Shown: piece by piece, positions 1-5,817 of the stretch
Numbering within the stretch: the stretch's first letter is position 1
How the letters are laid out: each line of letters starts with the position of its first letter
Assembly (NCBI GenBank): GCA_026400305.1
Contig: JAPLPI010000027.1
Location: forward strand, 1-9,672
Direction of reading: 5' to 3'
DNA: 9,672 nucleotides
Origin: Alphaproteobacteria bacterium
GTDB lineage: Bacteria; Pseudomonadota; Alphaproteobacteria; Micropepsales; Micropepsaceae
Translations under genes and position numbers: made by a program
The notes under the pieces: model-generated
The model's database searches: none
Told to the model about the DNA's origin: nothing
Seen by the model: the letters and a program-made list of their open reading frames with translations, nothing else

Positions 1-432
1 GACGCCGCCACCCGGCTCGGTCATCACATATTCCTTGCCTCCCACCGACAGCACCGAACCGGTCATGGCCGGGTTCACACTCTGCAACAGGGCGCGTGCT
101 TCGGCCAGACGCGAGGTATCGGTCACCCGCACCGAGACGGTGTCGCCATGGGCGTTGAGGTCGGTCAGCGGGATATGGGCCTTGCGGAAGGCGGCGCGGA
201 TGTCTCCCACTAGGGTTTCGGCGCGGTCGCGCGTCACCTGGTCAAAATCCACGGCCAGAAGAAGATAGGAGCCGCCCTGCAGGTCCAGGCCCAGATTGAC
301 CGCCGAACTGGGCAGGAACTTGGGAATTTTTGCGCGCATCTCCGGCGACAGCGCGTTGGGCAGTGCGAGCAGGATGCCGCCCACCACGATGATGAGAGTG
401 ATCAGTCGCGTCCAGATGGAGACTTGCAGCAC
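1..432 (-). CDS. secD: Protein translocase subunit SecD, N-terminal part (runs off the window)
   Basis: The minus-strand frame runs open for 144 codons from a GTG at 430-432 to the window edge, so the rest of the protein lies outside. The translation begins VLQVSIWTRLITLIIVVGG, giving one membrane helix at about residues 6-25. The SecD hallmark NLGLDLQGGSYLLL follows at about residues 46-59, and then the start of the first periplasmic domain. SecD works with SecF and YajC in the inner membrane, using the proton motive force to complete Sec-dependent export. The GTG is preferred because AAGGA lies 8 nt upstream and the yajC stop is only 4 nt away, which suggests translational coupling. No ATG lies nearby in frame. 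secF would be expected just beyond the window. Recognition is from the sequence motif and the gene pair. Confidence 0.93.
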   Translation of the reverse strand, partial: MLQVSIWTRLITLIIVVGGILLALPNALSPEMRAKIPKFLPSSAVNLGLDLQGGSYLLLAVDFDQVTRDRAETLVGDIRAAFRKAHIPLTDLNAHGDTVSVRVTDTSRLAEARALLQSVNPAMTGSVLSVGGKEYVMTEPGGGV

Positions 433-436
433 GCGG

Positions 437-733
437 CTATTCCTTGTCGACGCTCTTGCTGCGCACGTCGGTCAGTGTCGCCTTCACCACACGAACCTGC
501 ACATTGTCGGCGATCTCGACCAGGATTTCTGGATCACTGGTTTCGGAAGACTTGACCACCTTGCCAAGGATGCCGCCGGCGGTGACCACGGCGTCGCCAC
601 GGCGCAGATTGTCCACCATGTTGCGCAGCTGCTTCTGGCGCTGACTTTGCGGGCGCCACAGAAGAAAGTAGAAGATCGCGATCATCGGCAGCGCCAGGGT
701 CAGCGTCTGGAACATCGGATCACTGGTATTCAT
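437..733 (-). CDS. yajC: Sec translocon accessory protein YajC
   Basis: A 98-residue protein of normal YajC size. It has a short N-terminal stretch, one membrane helix at about residues 9-26 and the family signature FLLWRPQSQRQK immediately after it. A small soluble domain follows (RRGDAVVTAGGILGKVV), whose glycine-rich turn is typical of YajC. YajC joins the SecDF complex in the inner membrane; its role is accessory and usually dispensable. Its stop lies 4 nt before the secD GTG, so the two are almost certainly co-transcribed. The gene is divergent from the DUF815 ATPase across a 92-nt gap that holds a plausible sigma70 promoter for yajC. The ATG at 731-733 has only a weak ribosome-binding site. 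Confidence 0.95.
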   Translation of the reverse strand: MNTSDPMFQTLTLALPMIAIFYFLLWRPQSQRQKQLRNMVDNLRRGDAVVTAGGILGKVVKSSETSDPEILVEIADNVQVRVVKATLTDVRSKSVDKE

Positions 734-774
734 AGTGTGGGGACTTTCAGTGGCGAAGGTGCGAATACGGGCGG

Positions 775-802
775 ACTATAGCGGGACAGCCATCCTTTGC
801 AA
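775..802 (-). promoter_or_regulatory. Candidate sigma70-type promoter for yajC-secD
   Basis: On the minus strand TTGCAA (797-802) and TATAGT (775-780) are separated by 16 nt. This is a reasonable -35/-10 pair that would start transcription near position 768, about 35 nt upstream of the yajC ATG. It lies in the 92-nt gap between divergent yajC and the DUF815 ATPase gene. I could not pick an equally good pair for the ATPase on the other strand. The call is from eye matching to consensus only. Confidence 0.4.
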
Positions 803-825
803 CCGTTGTAAATCAAGGGGTTAGC

Positions 826-1704
826 ATGGAAAATCGTGGAAAAACGGACGCGTTGAGTGAGCCCGCACACCTGCTGCGGATTGCCGAGGCGCTGGAGCGG
901 CTGGCCCCGCCCGCCCTCAGCACCCACTTGCCCGATGGCGACGCCTTTGTCTGGGAGCCGGCCCAGGGCGGGCTGGTGGCGGTGCCCCATGTCGCGCATG
1001 TGGATTTCAACCTGCTCAAGGGCATCGAGAACCAGCGCGACACACTTCTGGCAAACACTAGACGCTTCGCCGAAGGGCTACCGGCCAATAACGCACTGCT
1101 CTGGGGCGCGCGCGGCATGGGCAAGTCCAGCCTAGTCAAGGCGGTGCACGAACAGGTAAATGACGGGCGCAAGGGCAAGGACCGCCTGGTGCTGATCGAA
1201 ATCCATCGCGAGGACATCGACAGCCTGCCGCAGCTGCTGCGTATCTTGCGCAAGGACACGCGCCGCATCGTGCTGTTCTGCGACGATCTGTCCTTCGACA
1301 AGGACGATACCAGCTACAAGTCGCTGAAGGCGGCGCTGGAAGGCGGCATCGAGGGGCGCCCGATCAACACCATTTTCTATGCCACTTCCAACCGGCGACA
1401 CCTGATGCCGCGCGACCTAGTGGACAATGAGAAGGGCACCGCCATCAATCCCGGCGAAGCGGTCGAGGAAAAAGTCTCGCTGTCAGACCGCTTCGGCCTA
1501 TGGCTGGGCTTCCACCACTGCGGCCAGGACGAATATCTGTCCATGATCGAAGGCTATGCTGGCTTCTACAAGCTGAAGCTGGCGCCGGAGGAACTGCGCA
1601 AGCGGGCCCTGGCCTGGGCGATGGGACGCGGCGGCCGCTCAGGCCGCGTGGCGTGGCAGTTCATTCAGGATTTGGCGGGCGAACTGGGCCGGAAGCTCGA
1701 CTAG
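826..1704 (+). CDS. DUF815-family AAA+ ATP-binding protein
   Basis: A 292-residue P-loop ATPase of the DUF815 family (PF05673), whose members are AAA+-like and have no established function. Visible motifs are Walker A GARGMGKSS at residues 94-102, Walker B IVLFCDDLSF at 148-157, a sensor-1-like FYATSNRRHL at 184-193, SDRFGL at 220-225 (a plausible arginine-finger region) and an RSGR helix near 271 resembling sensor 2. No signal peptide or membrane helix is seen, so it is probably cytoplasmic. The ATG at 826 has a good AAGGGG site upstream. The gene is divergent from yajC-secD, and its stop overlaps the stop of the convergent LytM lipoprotein within a shared CTAG. As I recall, this ATPase recurs beside yajC in alphaproteobacteria, which hints at a link to that locus; the function remains unknown. 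Confidence 0.9.
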   Translation: MENRGKTDALSEPAHLLRIAEALERLAPPALSTHLPDGDAFVWEPAQGGLVAVPHVAHVDFNLLKGIENQRDTLLANTRRFAEGLPANNALLWGARGMGKSSLVKAVHEQVNDGRKGKDRLVLIEIHREDIDSLPQLLRILRKDTRRIVLFCDDLSFDKDDTSYKSLKAALEGGIEGRPINTIFYATSNRRHLMPRDLVDNEKGTAINPGEAVEEKVSLSDRFGLWLGFHHCGQDEYLSMIEGYAGFYKLKLAPEELRKRALAWAMGRGGRSGRVAWQFIQDLAGELGRKLD

Positions 1705-1859
1705 TTCGACGCCGTAGTCAACGCCAGATAACTGCGCGGATTGATCAACGTGGTGTTGCTGCGGATTTCAAAATGCAGCTGCGGGTTGGTGACATCGCCG
1801 GTCTGGCCCGAATAGCCGATCACCTGCCCCTTGGCGACAAAGTCGCCGCGCGACACGAC
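1701..1859 (-). pseudogene. Frameshifted C-terminal tail of the LytM/M23 lipoprotein
   Basis: This minus-strand frame encodes 52 residues beginning VVSRGDFVAKGQVIGYSGQT and containing NPQLHFEIR and a terminal NPRSYL. That is exactly the closing part of a LytM/M23 domain, which the upstream frame (1820-2344) lacks. It has no start codon of its own, so it would not be made unless the frames are joined. The break lies at about 1859-1862, just after YAHAD. A net loss of 1 nt (mod 3) separates the two frames. Comparison with the usual spacing from YAH to the RGD-like turn suggests 4 missing bases rather than 1. The stop at 1701-1703 shares CTAG with the ATPase stop. It could be true decay or an assembly error. 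Confidence 0.85.
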
Positions 1860-2344
1860 CAGTCGGCATGCGCATAAGCGGTGGCGTAGCCGCCCGAATG
1901 CTTCACCAGCACCAGGTTGCCATAATTTTTCAATTCATCGCCGGCACAGGTCACGGTGCCCGATGCGCTGGCATGGATGGGCGCGCTCAAGCTGGTGGCG
2001 ATATTGATGCCGTCATTCATGCCTCCGCTGGTGGTCGAACCGAAATCGGAAATAACCCGGCCTGAAACCGGCCAGGCAAAAGCCGGCGCATTACCGCTCA
2101 CCGCGACCGGCGCCAAAGGCGCGCTGGTGATGTGCGTATAGAGCGTCACATTCCGGTTGACATAGTTGGGCGCGGGCCGCGGCATCGGACGGGCGCCGGG
2201 TTCTTCATAGGTGTAGGTCTTGGCGCCGCCGCCGCTCTTGTTGCTGGCGACATGGCGCGTGTGCTGGGTGGTGTTGACGCCCCAGTCCAGATGGGTGCGT
2301 GGGCTGGTGTCGTCACAGCCGGCCATCAAGAGCGCTACGCCCAA
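1820..2344 (-). CDS. LytM/M23-domain lipoprotein (degenerate, probable murein hydrolase activator), frameshifted
   Basis: The protein has a lipobox LLMAGC near its start, a proline-rich spacer, then AFAWPVSGRVISDFG and NDGINIA, the start of an M23/LytM domain (Gasdermin-unrelated, NlpD/DipM type), continuing to YGNLVLVKHSGGYATAYAHAD. The metal-binding HxxxD of active M23 peptidases reads NDGIN here, so two zinc ligands are replaced. Such degenerate LytM proteins usually activate amidases rather than cut peptidoglycan; this role is inferred. No LysM repeat is visible. After YAHAD the frame is lost and stops at 1820-1822; the missing 52-residue tail is in another frame at 1701-1859. The listed TTG start leaves only 8 residues before the lipid-attachment Cys. 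In-frame sequence upstream (RKIIFTAVPLG, 2342-2371) completes a good signal peptide but has no ATG, GTG or TTG before the TGA at 2411-2413. Confidence 0.75.
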   Translation of the reverse strand: MGVALLMAGCDDTSPRTHLDWGVNTTQHTRHVASNKSGGGAKTYTYEEPGARPMPRPAPNYVNRNVTLYTHITSAPLAPVAVSGNAPAFAWPVSGRVISDFGSTTSGGMNDGINIATSLSAPIHASASGTVTCAGDELKNYGNLVLVKHSGGYATAYAHADWSCRAATLSPRGR

Positions 2345-2459
2345 GGGAACTGCGGTGAAAATGATCTTCCGGTCCGTCGGGATGTGCCTTCTGCACTGTC
2401 TCGAAAAGTATCATGGCGCTGAAAAGTTGAGAAGGGTTTAACCATAAATGCTGCGCAGA

Positions 2460-2482
2460 CCGCTATTTTAGGCTCATAGCGG
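2460..2482. repeat. Inverted repeat in the surE-LytM gap
   Basis: CCGCTAT (2460-2466) and ATAGCGG (2476-2482) form a perfect 7-bp inverted repeat around a 9-nt spacer. It lies 30 nt past the surE stop on the minus strand. No T-run follows it in that direction, so it is a poor intrinsic terminator. It could be an operator or a weak transcript-end structure. The spacer carries TAAAAT on the minus strand, which could serve as a -10 element for the lipoprotein gene, but I see no convincing -35. The whole gap between surE and the lipoprotein (2345-2511) holds no other gene that I can support. Confidence 0.3.
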
Positions 2483-2511
2483 CTTGGCGCCCACAAAGAT
2501 TAAAACTTCCT

Positions 2512-3276
2512 TTATTTCTTCAGGGCGTCCCGCAAAGTTCCCAACACGCCCTGCTCCGTCAGGTTCAGGTGAAGGGGCGTCACGGAAATATAATCGCCAT
2601 ACACCGCGCCCACATCGGTGTCGTCGGGCGGCGTGGATTTGCGGCGCCGCAGGCCGACCCAGTAATAGGCGCGCTGGCGCGCATCGGTGCGCTCATGGAT
2701 CTCAGTGGATTGCAGGTCATACTTGCCCTGCGGCACCACCTTCGCGCCCAGGACCGAAGCGGCCGGACAGGCAGGGAAATTCACATTGATCAGGGTACCC
2801 GCAGGCCAGCCGGCCTGCACTAACGCGGCGATGGTGGCGGGGCCATGCACTTCGCCCACCGACCAGTCAATCGCGTGACGTTCACCCTCGTCATAGCATT
2901 GCGACATGGCGATGGAGGAAATGTTCAGGGCGCAGCCTTCCATGGCGCCGGCAATGGTTCCCGAATAGGTAACGTCATCGGCAAGGTTGGAACCCCAGTT
3001 GACGCCGGACAGCACCAGGTCGGGCACCTGATCCTTCAGGATGTGCAGGCAGGCCATCATCACGCAATCGGTGGGGGTGCCGCTGACGGCAAAGCGCTTT
3101 TCCGCGAGCTGGCGCAGCCGCAACGGCGAGGTCAGGGTCAGTGAGTGCGAGGCGCCCGACTGTTCATTCTCGGGCGCCACCACCCACACATCATCCGACA
3201 GACTGCGGGCGATATTTTCCGCCACCATCAGTCCCGGAGAATGAATGCCGTCGTCATTGGTGACCAGGATGCGCAT
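2512..3276 (-). CDS. surE: 5'/3'-nucleotidase SurE
   Basis: A 254-residue SurE, full length for the family. It opens with [15 protein letters not shown], where D8 and D9 bind the catalytic metal. S40 in NEQSGASHS and N93 in LSGVNWGSN are the matching ligand positions of the family. The enzyme removes phosphate from nucleoside 5'- and 3'-monophosphates in the cytoplasm, and some members also act on short polyphosphate. Its ATG overlaps the serS stop as TGATG, so translation is likely coupled to serS. In many alphaproteobacteria the isoaspartate methyltransferase gene pcm comes next; here it is absent and the next gene is the LytM lipoprotein after a 167-nt gap. No frameshift or missing motif is seen. 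Confidence 0.96.
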   Translation of the reverse strand: MRILVTNDDGIHSPGLMVAENIARSLSDDVWVVAPENEQSGASHSLTLTSPLRLRQLAEKRFAVSGTPTDCVMMACLHILKDQVPDLVLSGVNWGSNLADDVTYSGTIAGAMEGCALNISSIAMSQCYDEGERHAIDWSVGEVHGPATIAALVQAGWPAGTLINVNFPACPAASVLGAKVVPQGKYDLQSTEIHERTDARQRAYYWVGLRRRKSTPPDDTDVGAVYGDYISVTPLHLNLTEQGVLGTLRDALKK

Positions 3277-4571
3277 CAGACTTTGCCGATAACTTTCTTG
3301 CCCATATAGGGCTGCAACACATCCGGGATGGCGACGCTGCCATCGGGTTGCTGGTAGTTTTCCAGAATGGCGACCAGGGTACGCCCCACTGCCAGGCCGG
3401 AGCCGTTCAGGGTGTGTACCGGCCCCTTCATCTTGCCCTCGGCATTTCGATAGCGGGTGTTCATGCGCCGCGCCTGGAAATCGCCGCAGTTGGAGCAGGA
3501 GGAAATCTCGCGATAGGCGTTCTGGCCGGGCAGCCAGACCTCAATGTCATAGGTCTTGATGGCGCCAAAGCCCATGTCGCCGGTGCAGAGCGTGACGACG
3601 CGGTGCGCCAGGTCCAGCTTCTTGAGGATTTCCTGCGCCGCATCGGTCATGCGCTCATGTTCGGATACAGACTGTTCCGGCGCCGTGATGGAGACCAGTT
3701 CGACCTTAGAAAACTGGTGCATGCGGATCATGCCACGGGTGTCCCTGCCCGCCGCGCCCGCTTCGGCGCGGAAGCAGGGCGTGAAGGCGGTGAAGCGCAG
3801 TGGCAGCTCGGCCTCGCTCAGTATTTCATCGGCGACATAGTTGGTCAGCGGCACTTCGGCGGTGGGAACCAACCAGAACGGATCTTCGCTGGTGGTGCGG
3901 AACAGGTCGTCTTCAAATTTTGGAAGCTGGCCGGTGCCGAACAGCGCCGCGCTCTTCACAAGAACCGGCGGCGAGACTTCGGTGTAGCCGAACGTCCCGG
4001 TATGGGTATCCAGCATGAAGGCGCCCAAGGCGCGTTCCAGCTTCGCCAAATCGTTCTTCAGATAGACAAACCGCGCGCCAGACACCTTGGCGGCGCGCTC
4101 GAAATCCATCTGACCCAGCGCGTCCCCAATTTCAAAATGCTGTTTCGGATTATTGATGCTCGGCGGCTTGCCGAATGCCCGCGCCGCGACCGGCACATTG
4201 GCGCTTTCATCCGCGCCGTCCGGCACATCGGCAGCCGGGATGTTTGGGATCACCGACAAATCGTCACGAATTTCTTTTTCCAACTCGCGCTGCTCGGCCT
4301 CGCCCTTCTGGATGCTCTCTTTCAGACCCGCAACCTCCGCCATCAATGCGGTGGCGCCCGCCTCGTCCTTTTTCGCCTTGGCCTGGCCGATCAGCTTGGA
4401 TGCGTCGTTGCGACGCGCCTGCTCGCCCTGCAGCCGCACCAGAAGATCGCGTAAAGCCTTGTCTTTTTTCAGAAAATTGTCGGCAACACTCTGCGCATTC
4501 GCCATACCGCGGCGTGACAGCCCGCGCACGAACGCGCCCGTATCATCACGAATAGCCTTGATGTCGTGCAT
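3276..4571 (-). CDS. serS: Serine--tRNA ligase
   Basis: A 431-residue class II seryl-tRNA synthetase of standard bacterial length. Residues about 28-105 form the long two-helix coiled-coil arm that grips the tRNA-Ser variable arm. Then come the TAE serine-binding triplet at 237-239, motif 2 around [20 protein letters not shown] at 266-285, and motif 3 around [17 protein letters not shown] at 389-405. It attaches serine to tRNA-Ser (and to tRNA-Sec where present) in the cytoplasm. The ATG at 4569-4571 has AGGAGAA 4 nt upstream (4576-4582), which supports this start. surE follows with a 1-nt overlap. Upstream the gene faces the divergent histidine kinase across 179 nt that include a terminator-like hairpin and a possible TTGACG promoter element. 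Confidence 0.97.
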   Translation of the reverse strand: MHDIKAIRDDTGAFVRGLSRRGMANAQSVADNFLKKDKALRDLLVRLQGEQARRNDASKLIGQAKAKKDEAGATALMAEVAGLKESIQKGEAEQRELEKEIRDDLSVIPNIPAADVPDGADESANVPVAARAFGKPPSINNPKQHFEIGDALGQMDFERAAKVSGARFVYLKNDLAKLERALGAFMLDTHTGTFGYTEVSPPVLVKSAALFGTGQLPKFEDDLFRTTSEDPFWLVPTAEVPLTNYVADEILSEAELPLRFTAFTPCFRAEAGAAGRDTRGMIRMHQFSKVELVSITAPEQSVSEHERMTDAAQEILKKLDLAHRVVTLCTGDMGFGAIKTYDIEVWLPGQNAYREISSCSNCGDFQARRMNTRYRNAEGKMKGPVHTLNGSGLAVGRTLVAILENYQQPDGSVAIPDVLQPYMGKKVIGKV

Positions 4572-4591
4572 CGGATTCTCCTGCCTGCCCG

Positions 4592-4620
4592 GTCATGCCA
4601 CGGCCCCCGCCCCCCGTCAA
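4592..4620 (-). promoter_or_regulatory. Possible serS promoter
   Basis: On the minus strand a TTGACG (-35-like, 4615-4620) is followed after exactly 17 nt by CATGAC (4592-4597), which matches the -10 consensus at only three positions. The spacer is almost all G and C. Transcription from here would leave a very short leader holding the AGGAGAA site of serS. The -35 is good and the -10 poor, so this is tentative. It would explain how serS is expressed despite the terminator-like hairpin immediately upstream. Confidence 0.28.
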
Positions 4621-4659
4621 AAGGCACGGTTTCCGCCATTCGCGTCCTAACAAAGCCGT

Positions 4660-4684
4660 AAAAAAACCCTCGCAATTGCAAGGG
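4660..4684 (-). terminator. Intrinsic terminator-like hairpin upstream of serS
   Basis: Read on the minus strand, CCCTTGC-AATT-GCGAGGG (4667-4684) forms a 7-bp stem with one G-T wobble and a 4-nt loop, followed at once by seven T (4660-4666). This is the classic layout of a Rho-independent terminator. It points the same way as serS and sits 88 nt in front of it. No minus-strand gene ends close by: the nearest upstream one is tatC, 1.13 kb away across the antisense of the histidine kinase. It may end read-through from the tat operon, end a small or antisense RNA, or act as a leader attenuator of serS. No serine-rich leader peptide is visible. Confidence 0.6.
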
Positions 4685-4750
4685 TGTGCGAAACCACGCC
4701 GCAACCCAAACGTGCACACCATGGCAACACAATAATGCGGGGATGTCCGG

Positions 4751-5458
4751 GTGCGCCGGCGTTCTGCAAAATACCTTTCGAGACGCCTGAAGGGCGTACT
4801 CGACCAGCTGGACGGCGAGATGGCGCGCCTGGGCCGTTTCGGCTCGACCGCCGCGCTGACCGCCATGGCGGTGGGCGCAGCCGTGCCGCTGCATTTCCTG
4901 GTCCGCACGCTGGAAGGCCTGCCTGTCCGGCCCATCGCGATGGTCAATCTCGCCTTTGAGATCGTCCTAGTGGCGGCGCCCATTATCTTCTATGCCCGCG
5001 ATGTGATCGCCCGGCTCAAGACCAGCCGCGCCATCCTGGATGACATGTTGCGCCGCCTGAAAGGCTCCGTCGAACAGGCGCAGCAGGCCAACCGCGCCAA
5101 GTCCGCCTTCCTGGCCAATATGAGCCACGAACTGCGCACGCCGCTGAACGCCAATATGGGCTTTTCCGAAATAATGATGGACCAGCATCTGGGGCCTCTG
5201 GATAACCCGCGCTATGTCACCTATTCCGCCGACATCCATGCCAGCGGGCGCTACCTTTTGGGCATCATCAACGACATCCTGGACCTGTCCAAGATCGAGG
5301 CCGGCAAGATGTCGCTGGAAAGCGCCGAGGGATTCCAGCTGCGCCAGGCGGTAGAAGGTTCGCTCTCCATCTGCCGCACCCTGAGCGAAAATTCGGGGCG
5401 CGCATCGAAAGCCACCTGCCGCCGGAAGATTTACACATGCTGGCGGTTGAACGCATAA
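4751..5458 (+). CDS. Sensor histidine kinase, N-terminal part (frameshifted): two TM helices plus HisKA
   Basis: This 235-residue frame has two membrane helices at about residues 32-51 and 61-82 with only a short loop between them, so there is no sizeable periplasmic sensor. A coiled-coil linker follows, then the HisKA dimerisation domain with the H-box SHELRTPLNA, where H126 is the expected phosphorylated residue, and DILDLSKIEAGKM near 175-187. The frame remains kinase-like through CRTLSENSG (about 216) and is then out of frame to its stop. The ATP-binding domain continues in another frame from 5401. The GTG start is chosen because GGGGA lies 7 nt upstream and a TAA at 4733 blocks extension. 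No response regulator is adjacent, so its partner is unknown. It lies opposite to and between tatC and serS. Confidence 0.8.
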   Translation: MRRRSAKYLSRRLKGVLDQLDGEMARLGRFGSTAALTAMAVGAAVPLHFLVRTLEGLPVRPIAMVNLAFEIVLVAAPIIFYARDVIARLKTSRAILDDMLRRLKGSVEQAQQANRAKSAFLANMSHELRTPLNANMGFSEIMMDQHLGPLDNPRYVTYSADIHASGRYLLGIINDILDLSKIEAGKMSLESAEGFQLRQAVEGSLSICRTLSENSGRASKATCRRKIYTCWRLNA

Positions 5459-5817
5459 TCCGCCAGGTCCTGATCAACCTGGTGGGCAATGCCATCAAGT
5501 TCACGCCGGCCGGTGGCTGCGTGACCATCGCCGGCGATATGACTGCTGGCGGCGGTTATGCCCTAACGGTGCAGGATTCCGGCATCGGCATGACCGAAGA
5601 GGACATTTACAAAGCGCTGACCCCGTTCGGCCAGGTCGAGAACAAGATGACCGCCACCCATAACGGCACCGGTCTGGGATTGCCGCTGGTCAAAGCGATG
5701 CTGCAAGTACATGGCGGAACGCTCGATATCACCAGCGCCCAGGGCCACGGCACATGCCTGACATTGAACTTTCCGGCCGACCGCATCAGTCTTGGCGCGA
5801 ACGCGGCGGCGGCCTAG
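5437..5817 (+). CDS. Sensor histidine kinase, C-terminal part (frameshifted): HATPase_c domain
   Basis: This 126-residue frame is the catalytic ATP-binding half of the kinase encoded from 4751. It shows the N-box NLVGNAIKFTP (N18), the G1 box DSGIGM (from D47), the F-box TPFGQV and the G2 box GTGLGLPLVK (from 77). The ATG at 5437 is internal to the domain. The same frame reads sensibly back to 5401 (RIESHLPPEDLH), which joins to CRTLSENSG of the first frame. The break is therefore near 5395-5402, in GGGGCGCGC: either one G lost or one extra CG would explain it. Restored, the kinase would have about 355 residues. On its own this part is unlikely to signal. The stop shares CTAG (5814-5817) with the convergent tatC. 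Confidence 0.8.
   Translation: MLAVERIIRQVLINLVGNAIKFTPAGGCVTIAGDMTAGGGYALTVQDSGIGMTEEDIYKALTPFGQVENKMTATHNGTGLGLPLVKAMLQVHGGTLDITSAQGHGTCLTLNFPADRISLGANAAAA

Noticed and set aside
3348..4454. Plus-strand open frame of 368 codons opposite serS
   Set aside because: serS is intact on the other strand with all synthetase motifs; the antisense translation shows no recognisable domain.
4469..4894. Possible serS leader peptide or gene on the minus strand running through the hairpin
   Set aside because: The frame continues into serS out of frame and has no serine-codon cluster before the hairpin, so a ribosome-mediated attenuator is not supported.
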